The notes beneath the pieces are model-generated. The model worked only from the letters and a program-made list of their open reading frames with translations. It was not told the origin of the DNA and did no database searches. 64,000 bases of DNA from Paenirhizobium naphthalenivorans (GTDB taxonomy: Bacteria > Pseudomonadota > Alphaproteobacteria > Rhizobiales > Rhizobiaceae). Position 1 is the stretch's first letter. Each line of letters starts with the position of its first letter. Shown here in pieces: positions 17,356-25,869 of this stretch. The translations under genes and the position numbers were made by a program. The stretch lies in contig NZ_BJZP01000001.1 in the NCBI RefSeq assembly GCF_007992095.1, positions 248,001 through 312,000 on the forward strand, written 5' to 3'.

Positions 17356-18051
17356 ATGAACGACAGACCTGATCGGATTTCGCTTGCGACACGCATCCGG
17401 AACAACTTCCTGACCGGCCTGATCATCTGCGCGCCGCTGGCCATCACCATATGGCTCACGTGGTCGTTCATCCATTGGGCCGACAGCTGGGTGAAGCCCT
17501 ATATCCCGAGCCGCTACAATCCGGAAAGCTATCTGAAATTCGCCATTCCCGGTTTCGGCCTGCTGCTGGCTCTGGTGGCCATCACCCTCATCGGCTTTCT
17601 CGGTAAAAACCTGATCGGCCGCTCGATTGTCGGCTATAGCGAGTCCATCCTGAATCGCATGCCGCTCGTGCGCACCGTTTACAAAAGCACCAAGCAGATT
17701 TTCGAGACGGTGCTGAAGGAACAGTCCAGTTCGTTCAAAAGGGTTGGCCTGATCGAGTTCCCGCACCCCGGGACCTGGGCGCTGGTCTTCGTCTCGACCG
17801 ACGCCAGGGGCGAGATCGCTGCCAAACTCAGCGAGAACGGCGAGGAGATGGTCGCCGTCTTTCTTGCGCCGACCCCGGTTCCCACCGCCGGTTTCCTGAT
17901 GTTCGTGCCGCGCAGCAAGCTGAGGCTGCTCGACATGTCGCCGGAAGAGGGCATCAAGCTTCTGATCTCGGCCGGGCTGGTGACACCGGAATACACGGCC
18001 GCAGCGACCTCGGATGCTGCAAACGCCGTTACCCCGCCCGCAGAAACCTGA
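17356..18051 (+). CDS. DUF502 family membrane protein
   Basis: A 231-residue protein of the DUF502 family (PF04367). Two membrane helices are near residues 18-38 (NNFLTGLIICAPLAITIWLT) and 63-85, followed by a soluble domain containing SILNRMPLVRTVYKSTKQIF, FPHPGTWALVFVS and the conserved TPVPTAGFLMFVPRS. The molecular function is not established. ATG 17356 was chosen; ATG 17335 is in frame and would overlap the GNAT stop. The 3' end overlaps the convergent recG gene by 23 bp. Confidence 0.88.
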   Translation: MNDRPDRISLATRIRNNFLTGLIICAPLAITIWLTWSFIHWADSWVKPYIPSRYNPESYLKFAIPGFGLLLALVAITLIGFLGKNLIGRSIVGYSESILNRMPLVRTVYKSTKQIFETVLKEQSSSFKRVGLIEFPHPGTWALVFVSTDARGEIAAKLSENGEEMVAVFLAPTPVPTAGFLMFVPRSKLRLLDMSPEEGIKLLISAGLVTPEYTAAATSDAANAVTPPAET

Positions 18052-20134
18052 TCGCTTCGTCGCGCCGGTGCAGGTAGAGCAGGGTGCGCACGGCCTCGCC
18101 GCGCGGGGTCGTCAGCTCTGGATCGCGATCCAATAGGTATGACGCGTCCTTGCGGGCGATCTCCAGCAGGTCGGCATGGGCTTCGAGACTGGCGATCCTG
18201 AACCCCGGTGTGCCGGACTGGCGCGTGCCGAGCAGTTCGCCTTCGCCGCGCAGTTTCAGATCCTCCTCTGCGATCAGGAAGCCGTCCTCGCTGTCGCGCA
18301 GGATCTTGAGCCGCGCGGTGCCGGTCTCGCCGAGTGGCCCCTTGTAGAGCAGGATGCAGCTGGAGGCCTCGTCGCCGCGTCCGACCCGACCGCGCAGCTG
18401 ATGCAGTTGGGCGAGGCCGAAGCGTTCAGCATGTTCTATCACCATGATCGTCGCATCCGGCACGTCGACGCCGACCTCCACCACCGTCGTCGCCACCAGT
18501 AGTCGCGTCTCGCCCTTCTTGAAGGCGATCATCGCAGCGTCCTTCTCCGGCCCGCTCATCCGGCCATGGACGAGGCCGACCGGCGCACCAACCGCCTTCT
18601 CCAGAACCGCGAACCTCTCCTCGGCGGACATCAGGTCGGAAACGTCGGACTCTTCGACCAGCGGGCAGATCCAGTAGGCCTTCTTACCGTCCGCGATGGC
18701 GGCACGCAGCCGCTCGACGATTTCGCCGGTGCGCTCGCTCGGAACGGTCACGGTCTGGATCGGCTTGCGGCCGGCCGGTTTTTCGGTGAGCTTGGAAACG
18801 TCCATGTCGCCGAAGGCCGCGAGCACCAGCGTGCGCGGGATCGGGGTGGCGGTCATCACCAGCATGTGCGGCGAGATACCCTTGGCGGTCAGCCGCAGCC
18901 GCTGGTGCACCCCAAAGCGGTGCTGTTCGTCGACCACGGCCAGCACCAGATTGCTGTAACTCACCGTATCCTGGAACAGGGCATGGGTGCCTATGATGAT
19001 CTGCGCCTCGCCCGAGGCGATCCGCGCGGTTATCGCCTCACGTTCCTTGCCCTTGGTGCGTCCGGTCAGCACCTCGACGTTGAGGCCCGTCACCGTGGCA
19101 AACTTCGAGATCGTGGCGTAATGCTGGCGGGCGAGAATTTCGGTCGGGGCCATCAGCACCGCCTGGCCACCGCTCTCGACGGCGGCCGCCATGGCAAGAA
19201 GCGCCACCAGCGTCTTGCCGGCGCCGACATCGCCCTGCAACAGGCGCAACATGCGGGTGTCCGAACCCATGTCCTTCAAGATGTCGGCAATCGCCCCGGA
19301 CTGGCTGTTGGTCGGTGTGAAGGGCAGGGCGGCGAGGATCTTGGCGGAAATTTCGCCCGTCGCCTTGATCGGCGTGCCCGGCACTTTGCGCAGCTTCTGG
19401 CGAACCAGTGCCAGAGACACCTGGCCGGCGAGGAACTCGTCATAGGCCAGTCGCCGGCGGGCCGGGGCCTGCGGATCGATATCCTTCTCGTCGCGCGGAT
19501 GGTGCAGGTCGATGAAGCTTTGGCGGACGCTCGGGAAACCCTGCCGTGCGGCAAGCGCAGCATCGATCCACTCCGGCATCTCGGGCACTCGCTCGAGCGC
19601 ATGTTCGATCGCCTTGCGCAGGACCTTCGGCGTCAGGCCAGCGGTCAGCGGATAAACCGGTTCGACTAGCGGCAGGTTCTCCGCCTCGCTCGCCTTCACC
19701 ATCACATCGGGATGCACCATCGACGGGCGGCCATTGAACCAGTCGACCTTGCCGGAGACGATGATCGTCTCATCGATCGGCAGGGCCTTTTCCAGCCAGT
19801 TACCCCTGACGCGAAAGAAGGTCAGCGCCAGTTCCCCGGTCTCGTCGTGGAGAAAAACGCGGTAGGGCATATTGGGTTTGCCCGACGGCGGTGGCTGATG
19901 CCGGTCGACCCGGCCCGTGATCGTCACGATCGCGCCCTGCTGGGCAAGAGCGATGCCGGGTTGGTTGCGGCGGTCGATCAGGCGGAAGGGCGCGAGGAAC
20001 AGGAGATCGACGATGCGGGTATCCTCGGCATCCTCGCGGCCGAGCAGGCTCGCCAAAAGCTGGGCAAGCTTGGGCCCGACGCCGGAGAGCGAAGCGACGG
20101 AGGCAAACAGGGGATCGAGAAGCATTGGCCGCAT
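18029..20134 (-). CDS. recG: ATP-dependent DNA helicase RecG
   Basis: Branch-migrating helicase that regresses stalled forks and processes Holliday junctions and R-loops. The 701 residues give an N-terminal wedge/OB domain (GVGPKLAQLLASLLG near residue 20; TFFRVRGNWLEKAL), then superfamily 2 helicase motifs: Walker A LLQGDVGAGKTLVALLA, motif II VVDEQHRFGVHQR, motif III TATPIPRTL, and motif VI QLRGRVGRG. It is full length for the family. Start ATG 20134 is preceded by CAGGACC. It diverges from sdhE across about 97 bp and converges with the DUF502 gene, overlapping it by 23 bp. Confidence 0.97.
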   Translation of the reverse strand: MRPMLLDPLFASVASLSGVGPKLAQLLASLLGREDAEDTRIVDLLFLAPFRLIDRRNQPGIALAQQGAIVTITGRVDRHQPPPSGKPNMPYRVFLHDETGELALTFFRVRGNWLEKALPIDETIIVSGKVDWFNGRPSMVHPDVMVKASEAENLPLVEPVYPLTAGLTPKVLRKAIEHALERVPEMPEWIDAALAARQGFPSVRQSFIDLHHPRDEKDIDPQAPARRRLAYDEFLAGQVSLALVRQKLRKVPGTPIKATGEISAKILAALPFTPTNSQSGAIADILKDMGSDTRMLRLLQGDVGAGKTLVALLAMAAAVESGGQAVLMAPTEILARQHYATISKFATVTGLNVEVLTGRTKGKEREAITARIASGEAQIIIGTHALFQDTVSYSNLVLAVVDEQHRFGVHQRLRLTAKGISPHMLVMTATPIPRTLVLAAFGDMDVSKLTEKPAGRKPIQTVTVPSERTGEIVERLRAAIADGKKAYWICPLVEESDVSDLMSAEERFAVLEKAVGAPVGLVHGRMSGPEKDAAMIAFKKGETRLLVATTVVEVGVDVPDATIMVIEHAERFGLAQLHQLRGRVGRGDEASSCILLYKGPLGETGTARLKILRDSEDGFLIAEEDLKLRGEGELLGTRQSGTPGFRIASLEAHADLLEIARKDASYLLDRDPELTTPRGEAVRTLLYLHRRDEAIRFLRAG

Positions 20135-20231
20135 GGTCCTGGCAAAATGCGCCGAGAATTACCGCCTTGGCAAGGCTGACAACCGGGTTGGACGGCGCTA
20201 TAGAGGCGCATCAACAGGAAGGTGTTTCGAA

Positions 20232-20546
20232 ATGACCGGATTGATCCTCAGCAGTGCCGAACTCGATCCGCGCCGCCGGCGCATTCTGTTCCGTTGCTGG
20301 CACCGCGGCATTCGCGAGATGGACCTGATCCTAGGCCAGTTCGCCGAAGCCGAGATCGCCGCCCTTGACGATGCCGATCTCGACGAACTCGAGCGCATCA
20401 TGGCCGAGGAGGACAACGATCTGGTGAAGTACATCACCGGCGCTGCGCCTGTCCCGGATCACCTGAAAACCCCGCTTTTCACCCGCATCGCCGCCTGCCG
20501 TCCGGACTTCTCTCCGGTCACCATGGAAGACCTCGGACGCCCATAA
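20232..20546 (+). CDS. sdhE: Succinate dehydrogenase assembly factor 2 (FAD assembly factor)
   Basis: A 104-residue protein of the SdhE/Sdh5 family (PF03937) that promotes covalent FAD attachment to the SdhA flavoprotein subunit. The family signature RGIREMDLILGQFAE, including the RGxxE flavinylation motif, is at residues 26-40, followed by an acidic helix (DLDELERIMAEEDNDL). Start ATG 20232 has AGGAAGG upstream. Its stop overlaps the mfd start (TAATG at 20544-20548), so the two are coupled. The recG - sdhE - mfd neighbourhood is a known alphaproteobacterial arrangement. Confidence 0.93.
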   Translation: MTGLILSSAELDPRRRRILFRCWHRGIREMDLILGQFAEAEIAALDDADLDELERIMAEEDNDLVKYITGAAPVPDHLKTPLFTRIAACRPDFSPVTMEDLGRP

Positions 20547-23500
20547 TGATCTCGCTGCTCGATACACGGAAGATTGCCGCCGTCGACACGGCGCTGACGC
20601 TGTCGCATGTGCCGGACGGTATGGATGCCTTCATCCTGGCGGAACTCGCCCGTCAGGGGCGACCGGTCGCCTATATCCTGTCGGATGGCCAGCGCATGGC
20701 CGATATCGAGCAGAACCTCTCGTTCGCTGCGCCGGAAATTCCGGTGCTGACACTGCCGGCATGGGACTGTCTTCCCTATGACCGTGTATCGCCTTCGGCC
20801 GATGTGTCGGCACGCCGTCTGACGGCGCTGTCGGGCCTGATTGCCCACGCCAAGAAGCCGCACACGGCGATCGTGCTGGTCACCGTCAATGCCATGCTGC
20901 AAAAGGTGGCGCCCGCGGAGGTGATAGACAGCCTCGGCTTTTCGGCCCGTCCGGGCAACCAGATCAAGATGGACGACATCGCCGCCCGTCTGGAGCGCAA
21001 CGGCTTCGAGCGCGTGGCAACCGTGCGCGAGGTCGGCGAATTCGCCGTGCGCGGCGGCATTCTCGACGTCTTCGTCCCCGGCTCGGAAGAACCGGTGCGC
21101 CTCGATTTCTTCGGCGATACGCTCGAGAGCATCCGCACCTTCGACCCGGCCAGCCAGCGCACGATCGGCCAGGCCCGCTCGCTCGATTTGCACCCGATGA
21201 GCGAGGTGACGCTGACACCGGATTCGATTAGCCGCTTTCGCAAGAACTACCTGTCTCTGTTCGGCGCCGCCACCCGCGACGATGCTCTTTATGCCGCAGT
21301 GTCCGAAGGCCGGCGCTACGCCGGCATGGAGCACTGGCTGCCGCTGTTCCACAATCATCTCGATACGGTGTTTGACTACCTCCGGGGCTTCCGCATCGTC
21401 ACCGACCATGCCGTGCGCGAGGCGGCCGAGGAACGCGCCAAGCTGATCCGCGACTATTACGAGGCCCGGCTGAATTCGGCTACTCCGGGCAAGGGTCACC
21501 TCTCCCAGGGCACGCCCTACAAGCCTGTTCCGCCCGAACGCCTCTATCTGGGCGCCGGCGAATTCGGCCGGATGCTCGACGCCGAAGCGCCGCTCCGGTT
21601 GACGCCCTTTGCCGAACACGACGGCGAGAGCCGCAAGGTCATCGAGATCGCCGCCCGGCCGAGCCCACGCTGGGCCAAGACCGCCCAGGAGACGGGTGAG
21701 GGCAATACCCGCACCAACGTCTTCGACCAGGCGGTGAAATATATCGCCGAGAAGCGGGCCGCCGGCTCCAAGGTTCTGATCGCCGGCTGGTCGGAAGGAT
21801 CGCTCGACCGGCTGCTGCAAGTGCTCGACGAGCACGGGCTTGCCAAACTGAAGCCCGTTGCATCGCTCAAGGACCTCGACGGACTGAAGAAAGGCGAGGC
21901 GGCGACCGCCGTGCTCAGCCTTGAAGGTGGTTTCGAGGCCGGCGATCTGGTCATCGTCGGCGAGCAGGACATTCTCGGCGACCGTATGGTGCGCCGTTCC
22001 AAGCGCCGCAAGCGCGCCGCCGACTTCATCTCGGAAGTGGCCGGCCTCGACGAGGGTTCGATTGTCGTCCATGCCGAGCACGGCATCGGCCGTTTCGTCG
22101 GGCTGCGCACGATCGAGGCGGCGGGTGCGCCGCATGCCTGCCTTGAACTGCGTTATGCCGACGACGCCAAGCTTTTCCTGCCGGTCGAGAACATTGATCT
22201 GCTGTCGCGCTACGGCTCGGAATCCAGCGACGCGCAGCTCGACAAGCTGGGCGGCGGGGCCTGGCAAATGCGCAAGGCCAAGCTCAAGAAGCGCCTGCTG
22301 GATATGGCCGGTGCGCTGATCCGCATCGCCGCCCAGCGCATGACCCGCTCGGCGCCGGTGCTGACCACGCAGGAGGGGCTCTACGACGAATTCGCCGCCC
22401 GTTTCCCCTATGACGAGACCGAAGACCAGTTGAACGCCATCGAGGCGGTGCGCGGTGATCTCGGCGCCGGACGGCCGATGGACCGGCTGATCTGCGGCGA
22501 CGTCGGCTTCGGCAAGACGGAAGTGGCGCTGCGCGCCGCCTTTGTCGCGGCGATGAACGGCATCCAGGTCGCCGTTGTTGTGCCGACCACGCTTCTGGCA
22601 CGCCAGCATTTCAAGACCTTCTCCGAGCGCTTCCGCGGTCTGCCGGTTCGCGTGCAACAGGCGTCGCGCCTCGTTGGCACCAAGGAACTCAATCTGGTCA
22701 AGAAGGAAGTGGCGGAAGGCAAGACCGACATTGTCGTCGGCACCCATGCGTTGCTCGGCAGCGGCATTACCTTCGCCAATCTCGGCCTGCTGATCATCGA
22801 CGAAGAGCAGCATTTCGGAGTCAAGCACAAGGAACGGCTGAAGGAGCTGAAATCCGATGTGCATGTGCTGACGCTGTCGGCGACACCGATCCCGCGCACG
22901 CTGCAACTCGCCATGACCGGGGTTCGCGAGCTGTCGCTGATCACCACGCCGCCTGTCGACCGCATGGCGGTGCGCACCTTCATCTCGCCGTTCGATCCGC
23001 TGGTGATCCGCGAGACGCTGATGCGCGAGCATTATCGCGGTGGCCAGAGTTTCTACGTCTGCCCGCGCCTGGCAGACCTGGCCGACATCCAGGCTTTCCT
23101 TGCCTCGGATGTTCCCGAGCTGAAGGTCGCCGTCGCCCATGGCCAGATGGCGGCGGGCGAGCTCGAAGACATAATGAACGCCTTCTATGATGGGCGTTAC
23201 GACGTGCTGCTGTCGACCACCATCGTCGAATCCGGTCTTGACGTGCCGACCGCCAACACGCTGATCGTCCACCGTGCCGACATGTTCGGCCTCGCCCAGC
23301 TCTATCAGCTGCGCGGCCGTGTCGGGCGCTCCAAGGTGCGGGCCTTCGCACTGCTGACCCTGCCGGTCAACAAGGTGCTGACCACCACGGCCGAACGCCG
23401 CCTCAAGGTGCTGCAATCACTCGACACGCTTGGCGCCGGCTTTCAGCTGGCAAGCCACGACCTCGACATTCGCGGCGCCGGAAACCTGCTCGGCGAGGAA

Positions 23501-24052
23501 CAGTCGGGCCATATCAAGGAAGTGGGCTTCGAGCTCTATCAGAACATGCTGGAGGAAGCGGTCGCCGAGGTGAAGGGCGACGACGAGATCAGCGATAGCG
23601 GCTGGTCGCCGCAGATTTCGGTCGGCACGTCGGTGATGATCCCGGACGACTACGTCCCGGACCTGCATCTGCGTCTGGGCCTTTATCGCCGTCTGGGCGA
23701 GGTGACGGAACTCAACGAGATCGACGGTTTCGGCGCCGAGATGATCGACCGCTTCGGCCCGCTGCCCCTCGAGGTCCAGCACCTGCTCAAGATCGTCTAT
23801 ATCAAGGCACTCTGCCGCAAGGCCAATGTGGATAAACTCGACGCCGGACCGAAGGGCATTGTCGTGCAGTTCCGCAACAAGGAGTTCCCCAATCCGGCGG
23901 CACTGGTCGGCTATATCGCCAAACAGGGTTCGATGGCGAAAATCCGCCCCGACCAGAGCATCTTCCTCACCCGCGACCTGCCGACCCCGGAAAAGCGCCT
24001 GCAGGGTGCGGCTATCGTCATGACGCAGTTCGCGGAACTGGCGAAGAGCTGA
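20546..24052 (+). CDS. mfd: Transcription-repair coupling factor
   Basis: Displaces RNA polymerase stalled at DNA lesions and recruits UvrA. The 1168-residue protein is full length: an N-terminal UvrB-homology module, the RNA polymerase-interacting domain (GSIVVHAEHGIGRFVGL near residue 505), then RecG-like translocase motifs GDVGFGKTEVALRAAF, IIDEEQHFGVKHKERL, LSATPIPRTLQLAM and QLRGRVGRSKVRAFA, and a C-terminal TRCF domain. ATG 20546 overlaps the sdhE stop. uvrA, its partner, lies 13 kb away in the same window. A long open frame antisense to it is a codon-bias shadow. Confidence 0.97.
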   Translation: MISLLDTRKIAAVDTALTLSHVPDGMDAFILAELARQGRPVAYILSDGQRMADIEQNLSFAAPEIPVLTLPAWDCLPYDRVSPSADVSARRLTALSGLIAHAKKPHTAIVLVTVNAMLQKVAPAEVIDSLGFSARPGNQIKMDDIAARLERNGFERVATVREVGEFAVRGGILDVFVPGSEEPVRLDFFGDTLESIRTFDPASQRTIGQARSLDLHPMSEVTLTPDSISRFRKNYLSLFGAATRDDALYAAVSEGRRYAGMEHWLPLFHNHLDTVFDYLRGFRIVTDHAVREAAEERAKLIRDYYEARLNSATPGKGHLSQGTPYKPVPPERLYLGAGEFGRMLDAEAPLRLTPFAEHDGESRKVIEIAARPSPRWAKTAQETGEGNTRTNVFDQAVKYIAEKRAAGSKVLIAGWSEGSLDRLLQVLDEHGLAKLKPVASLKDLDGLKKGEAATAVLSLEGGFEAGDLVIVGEQDILGDRMVRRSKRRKRAADFISEVAGLDEGSIVVHAEHGIGRFVGLRTIEAAGAPHACLELRYADDAKLFLPVENIDLLSRYGSESSDAQLDKLGGGAWQMRKAKLKKRLLDMAGALIRIAAQRMTRSAPVLTTQEGLYDEFAARFPYDETEDQLNAIEAVRGDLGAGRPMDRLICGDVGFGKTEVALRAAFVAAMNGIQVAVVVPTTLLARQHFKTFSERFRGLPVRVQQASRLVGTKELNLVKKEVAEGKTDIVVGTHALLGSGITFANLGLLIIDEEQHFGVKHKERLKELKSDVHVLTLSATPIPRTLQLAMTGVRELSLITTPPVDRMAVRTFISPFDPLVIRETLMREHYRGGQSFYVCPRLADLADIQAFLASDVPELKVAVAHGQMAAGELEDIMNAFYDGRYDVLLSTTIVESGLDVPTANTLIVHRADMFGLAQLYQLRGRVGRSKVRAFALLTLPVNKVLTTTAERRLKVLQSLDTLGAGFQLASHDLDIRGAGNLLGEEQSGHIKEVGFELYQNMLEEAVAEVKGDDEISDSGWSPQISVGTSVMIPDDYVPDLHLRLGLYRRLGEVTELNEIDGFGAEMIDRFGPLPLEVQHLLKIVYIKALCRKANVDKLDAGPKGIVVQFRNKEFPNPAALVGYIAKQGSMAKIRPDQSIFLTRDLPTPEKRLQGAAIVMTQFAELAKS

Positions 24053-24070
24053 AGGAGAGTGGGCTCTGGT

Positions 24071-25015
24071 CTACGGAGTTGTTTTTGTTTCATCTTCGGG
24101 CTTGATCGCCAGTGCCGCCTCGTCCTTGCCGGCCACCACGGGCGGCAGGGCGACGCCCTTGGTGCGCTCGCGGCTGATGGTCAGCAGGCCCGAACCGATG
24201 ATCAGCACGATGCCGGCCACCATCGGCACGTCGACGCGGTCACCGAAGATCAGGTAGCCGAACAGGATGCCCCAGAGCATCTGGCTGTATTGGATCGGCC
24301 CGACCACGGCGGCCGGGGCAAAAAAGGCGGCATACATCAGCAGGATGTTGCCAAGCGCGCCAAGCAGACCATAGCCGGCGAGCAAGAGCCATTCCTCGCC
24401 GGTCGGCATGCGAAAATCACCCAGCATCAGCAGGCCGCAGATGACGAGGCCGCCGAGCAGGCCGGCACCATAGAGCGAGATATTCTTCTCTGCCGAACCG
24501 ATGGCACGGTAGATGATGATCGATAACGCTCCGCCCAGACCGGCGAAAATGGCGCCGACATGGCCGATCGAGAGTTCGCGAAATCCGGGGCGCAACACGA
24601 CGAGCACGCCGAGGAAGCCGATGATCACCGCGCCCCAGCGGCGGATGCCGACCGGCTCTTTCAGAAATACCACCGACATGATGGTGACGAAGGAGGGCAG
24701 CAGGAAGATCAGGCAGAAGGCCTCGGCCATCGACAGATGGGTGAAAGCCGTGACGGAACCGATGATACCCGCCCCGGCCGAGAAAAAGCGGAGCAGCCAG
24801 AGCGGACGGTTGGTCGTGGCGAAGACGTCGCTCCAGCGATCGCCGCGCTTCATCAGGAAGGGCAGGGCGGCGATGCCGAAAACCGAGCCGAAGAAGCCGG
24901 ATTCAAAGGGGCTGACGCCTCCTTCGATGAGTTTGACGCAGGCGTCCGAGATCGCATAGGCGGCAAAGGCCGCGAAGGCGATGAGGATGCCTCGAAGAAC
25001 AGGGTCGGAGCGCAC
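24071..25015 (-). CDS. DMT-superfamily (EamA) transporter
   Basis: A 314-residue membrane protein with ten predicted helices in two EamA repeats (PF00892), beginning ILIAFAAFAAYAISDACVKLIEGG and with second-repeat features such as AEKNISLYGAGLLGGLVICG. EamA proteins of this size usually export metabolites or amino acids; the substrate is unknown. Start GTG 25015 has GGGAACC upstream. It converges on mfd with only 18 bp between stop codons. The C-terminal tail is charged and cytoplasmic. A second, unrelated EamA gene lies 5 kb to the right. Confidence 0.85.
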   Translation of the reverse strand: MRSDPVLRGILIAFAAFAAYAISDACVKLIEGGVSPFESGFFGSVFGIAALPFLMKRGDRWSDVFATTNRPLWLLRFFSAGAGIIGSVTAFTHLSMAEAFCLIFLLPSFVTIMSVVFLKEPVGIRRWGAVIIGFLGVLVVLRPGFRELSIGHVGAIFAGLGGALSIIIYRAIGSAEKNISLYGAGLLGGLVICGLLMLGDFRMPTGEEWLLLAGYGLLGALGNILLMYAAFFAPAAVVGPIQYSQMLWGILFGYLIFGDRVDVPMVAGIVLIIGSGLLTISRERTKGVALPPVVAGKDEAALAIKPEDETKTTP

Positions 25016-25073
25016 GGTGATGGTTCCCGGGAGGAAGGATATCAGTCGTGATTACGGGTGATCCCGCACCGCG

Positions 25074-25745
25074 TCAATTGAGTTTCGCAAGCGCTTCGGC
25101 TTTCATCCTGGCGATGTCACGCAGCGCTCCGACGATCACCTCCGGCGTCTGCGCGCCGCTCACCGCATATTGCTGGTCGAAGATCAGGAAGGGCACACCG
25201 GTCACGCCCATCTGTCGTGCGGCGTCGATCTCGGCCAGCACTTCGGCCTTGTCGGCGTCACCGGTCAAAAGCGCATCGATCAGCGCCGGATCAAGGCCGG
25301 CCTTTTCGGCGATGTCAATCAGGACCGCCGGATCGCCGACGTTGCGGCCCTCTTCGAAATTGGCCTTGAACAGCGCCGAGACGACACGGCCTTGAATGTC
25401 GCGGTCTTCGACGCCGGCCCAATAGATCAGCCGGTGCGCATCGAGCGTGTTCGGGCCGATCTTGATCGCTGCAAAGTCGAAGGCGATGCCGACCTCCGCA
25501 CCAAACGCGCGCAGCTGCTCGTGGGCACTGTCCATCTTCTCCTTACCGCCGAGCTTTTCGGCCAGCGCCTTTTGATGGTCGACGCCTTCCGGCGGATAGT
25601 CGGGATTGAGCTGGTAGGGTCGCCAGTTGACATCGACACCGATCTCGTCCTGCACTTCGGCGATGGCGAGGTCCAGCCGCGCCTTGCCGAGATAGCACCA
25701 GGGGCAGACGACGTCCGAGACGATGTCGATTGTGATGCGTTCCAT
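25074..25745 (-). CDS. FrnE-like DsbA-family oxidoreductase
   Basis: A 223-residue cytoplasmic thioredoxin-fold protein without a signal peptide. DIVSDVVCPWCYLGK at residues 6-20 gives a CPWC active site, and GVTGVPFLIFDQQYAVSGAQ near residue 180 holds the cis-proline, together marking the FrnE/2-hydroxychromene-2-carboxylate isomerase branch. FrnE proteins act as disulfide oxidoreductases in stress responses. ATG 25745 has AAGGGAAACACC upstream. It sits 58 bp upstream of the EamA gene on the same strand and may share a transcript. Confidence 0.88.
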   Translation of the reverse strand: MERITIDIVSDVVCPWCYLGKARLDLAIAEVQDEIGVDVNWRPYQLNPDYPPEGVDHQKALAEKLGGKEKMDSAHEQLRAFGAEVGIAFDFAAIKIGPNTLDAHRLIYWAGVEDRDIQGRVVSALFKANFEEGRNVGDPAVLIDIAEKAGLDPALIDALLTGDADKAEVLAEIDAARQMGVTGVPFLIFDQQYAVSGAQTPEVIVGALRDIARMKAEALAKLN

Positions 25746-25869
25746 GGTGTTTCCCTTTCTCTGGGCAGCGGTTCAAATCGGTCAATCGGCCCGACGTAGG
25801 GCCAAGTGCGCCAAAGTTCAACCGATTACCTTCGGGTAACCGCCCAGGACTTCGCTTTGGGTGAACCCA

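Noticed and set aside
20459-23416. 985-codon open frame antisense to mfd
   Set aside because: It is a codon-bias shadow: His/Asp/Arg/Gln-rich with no domain, fully covered by an unmistakable Mfd reading on the plus strand.
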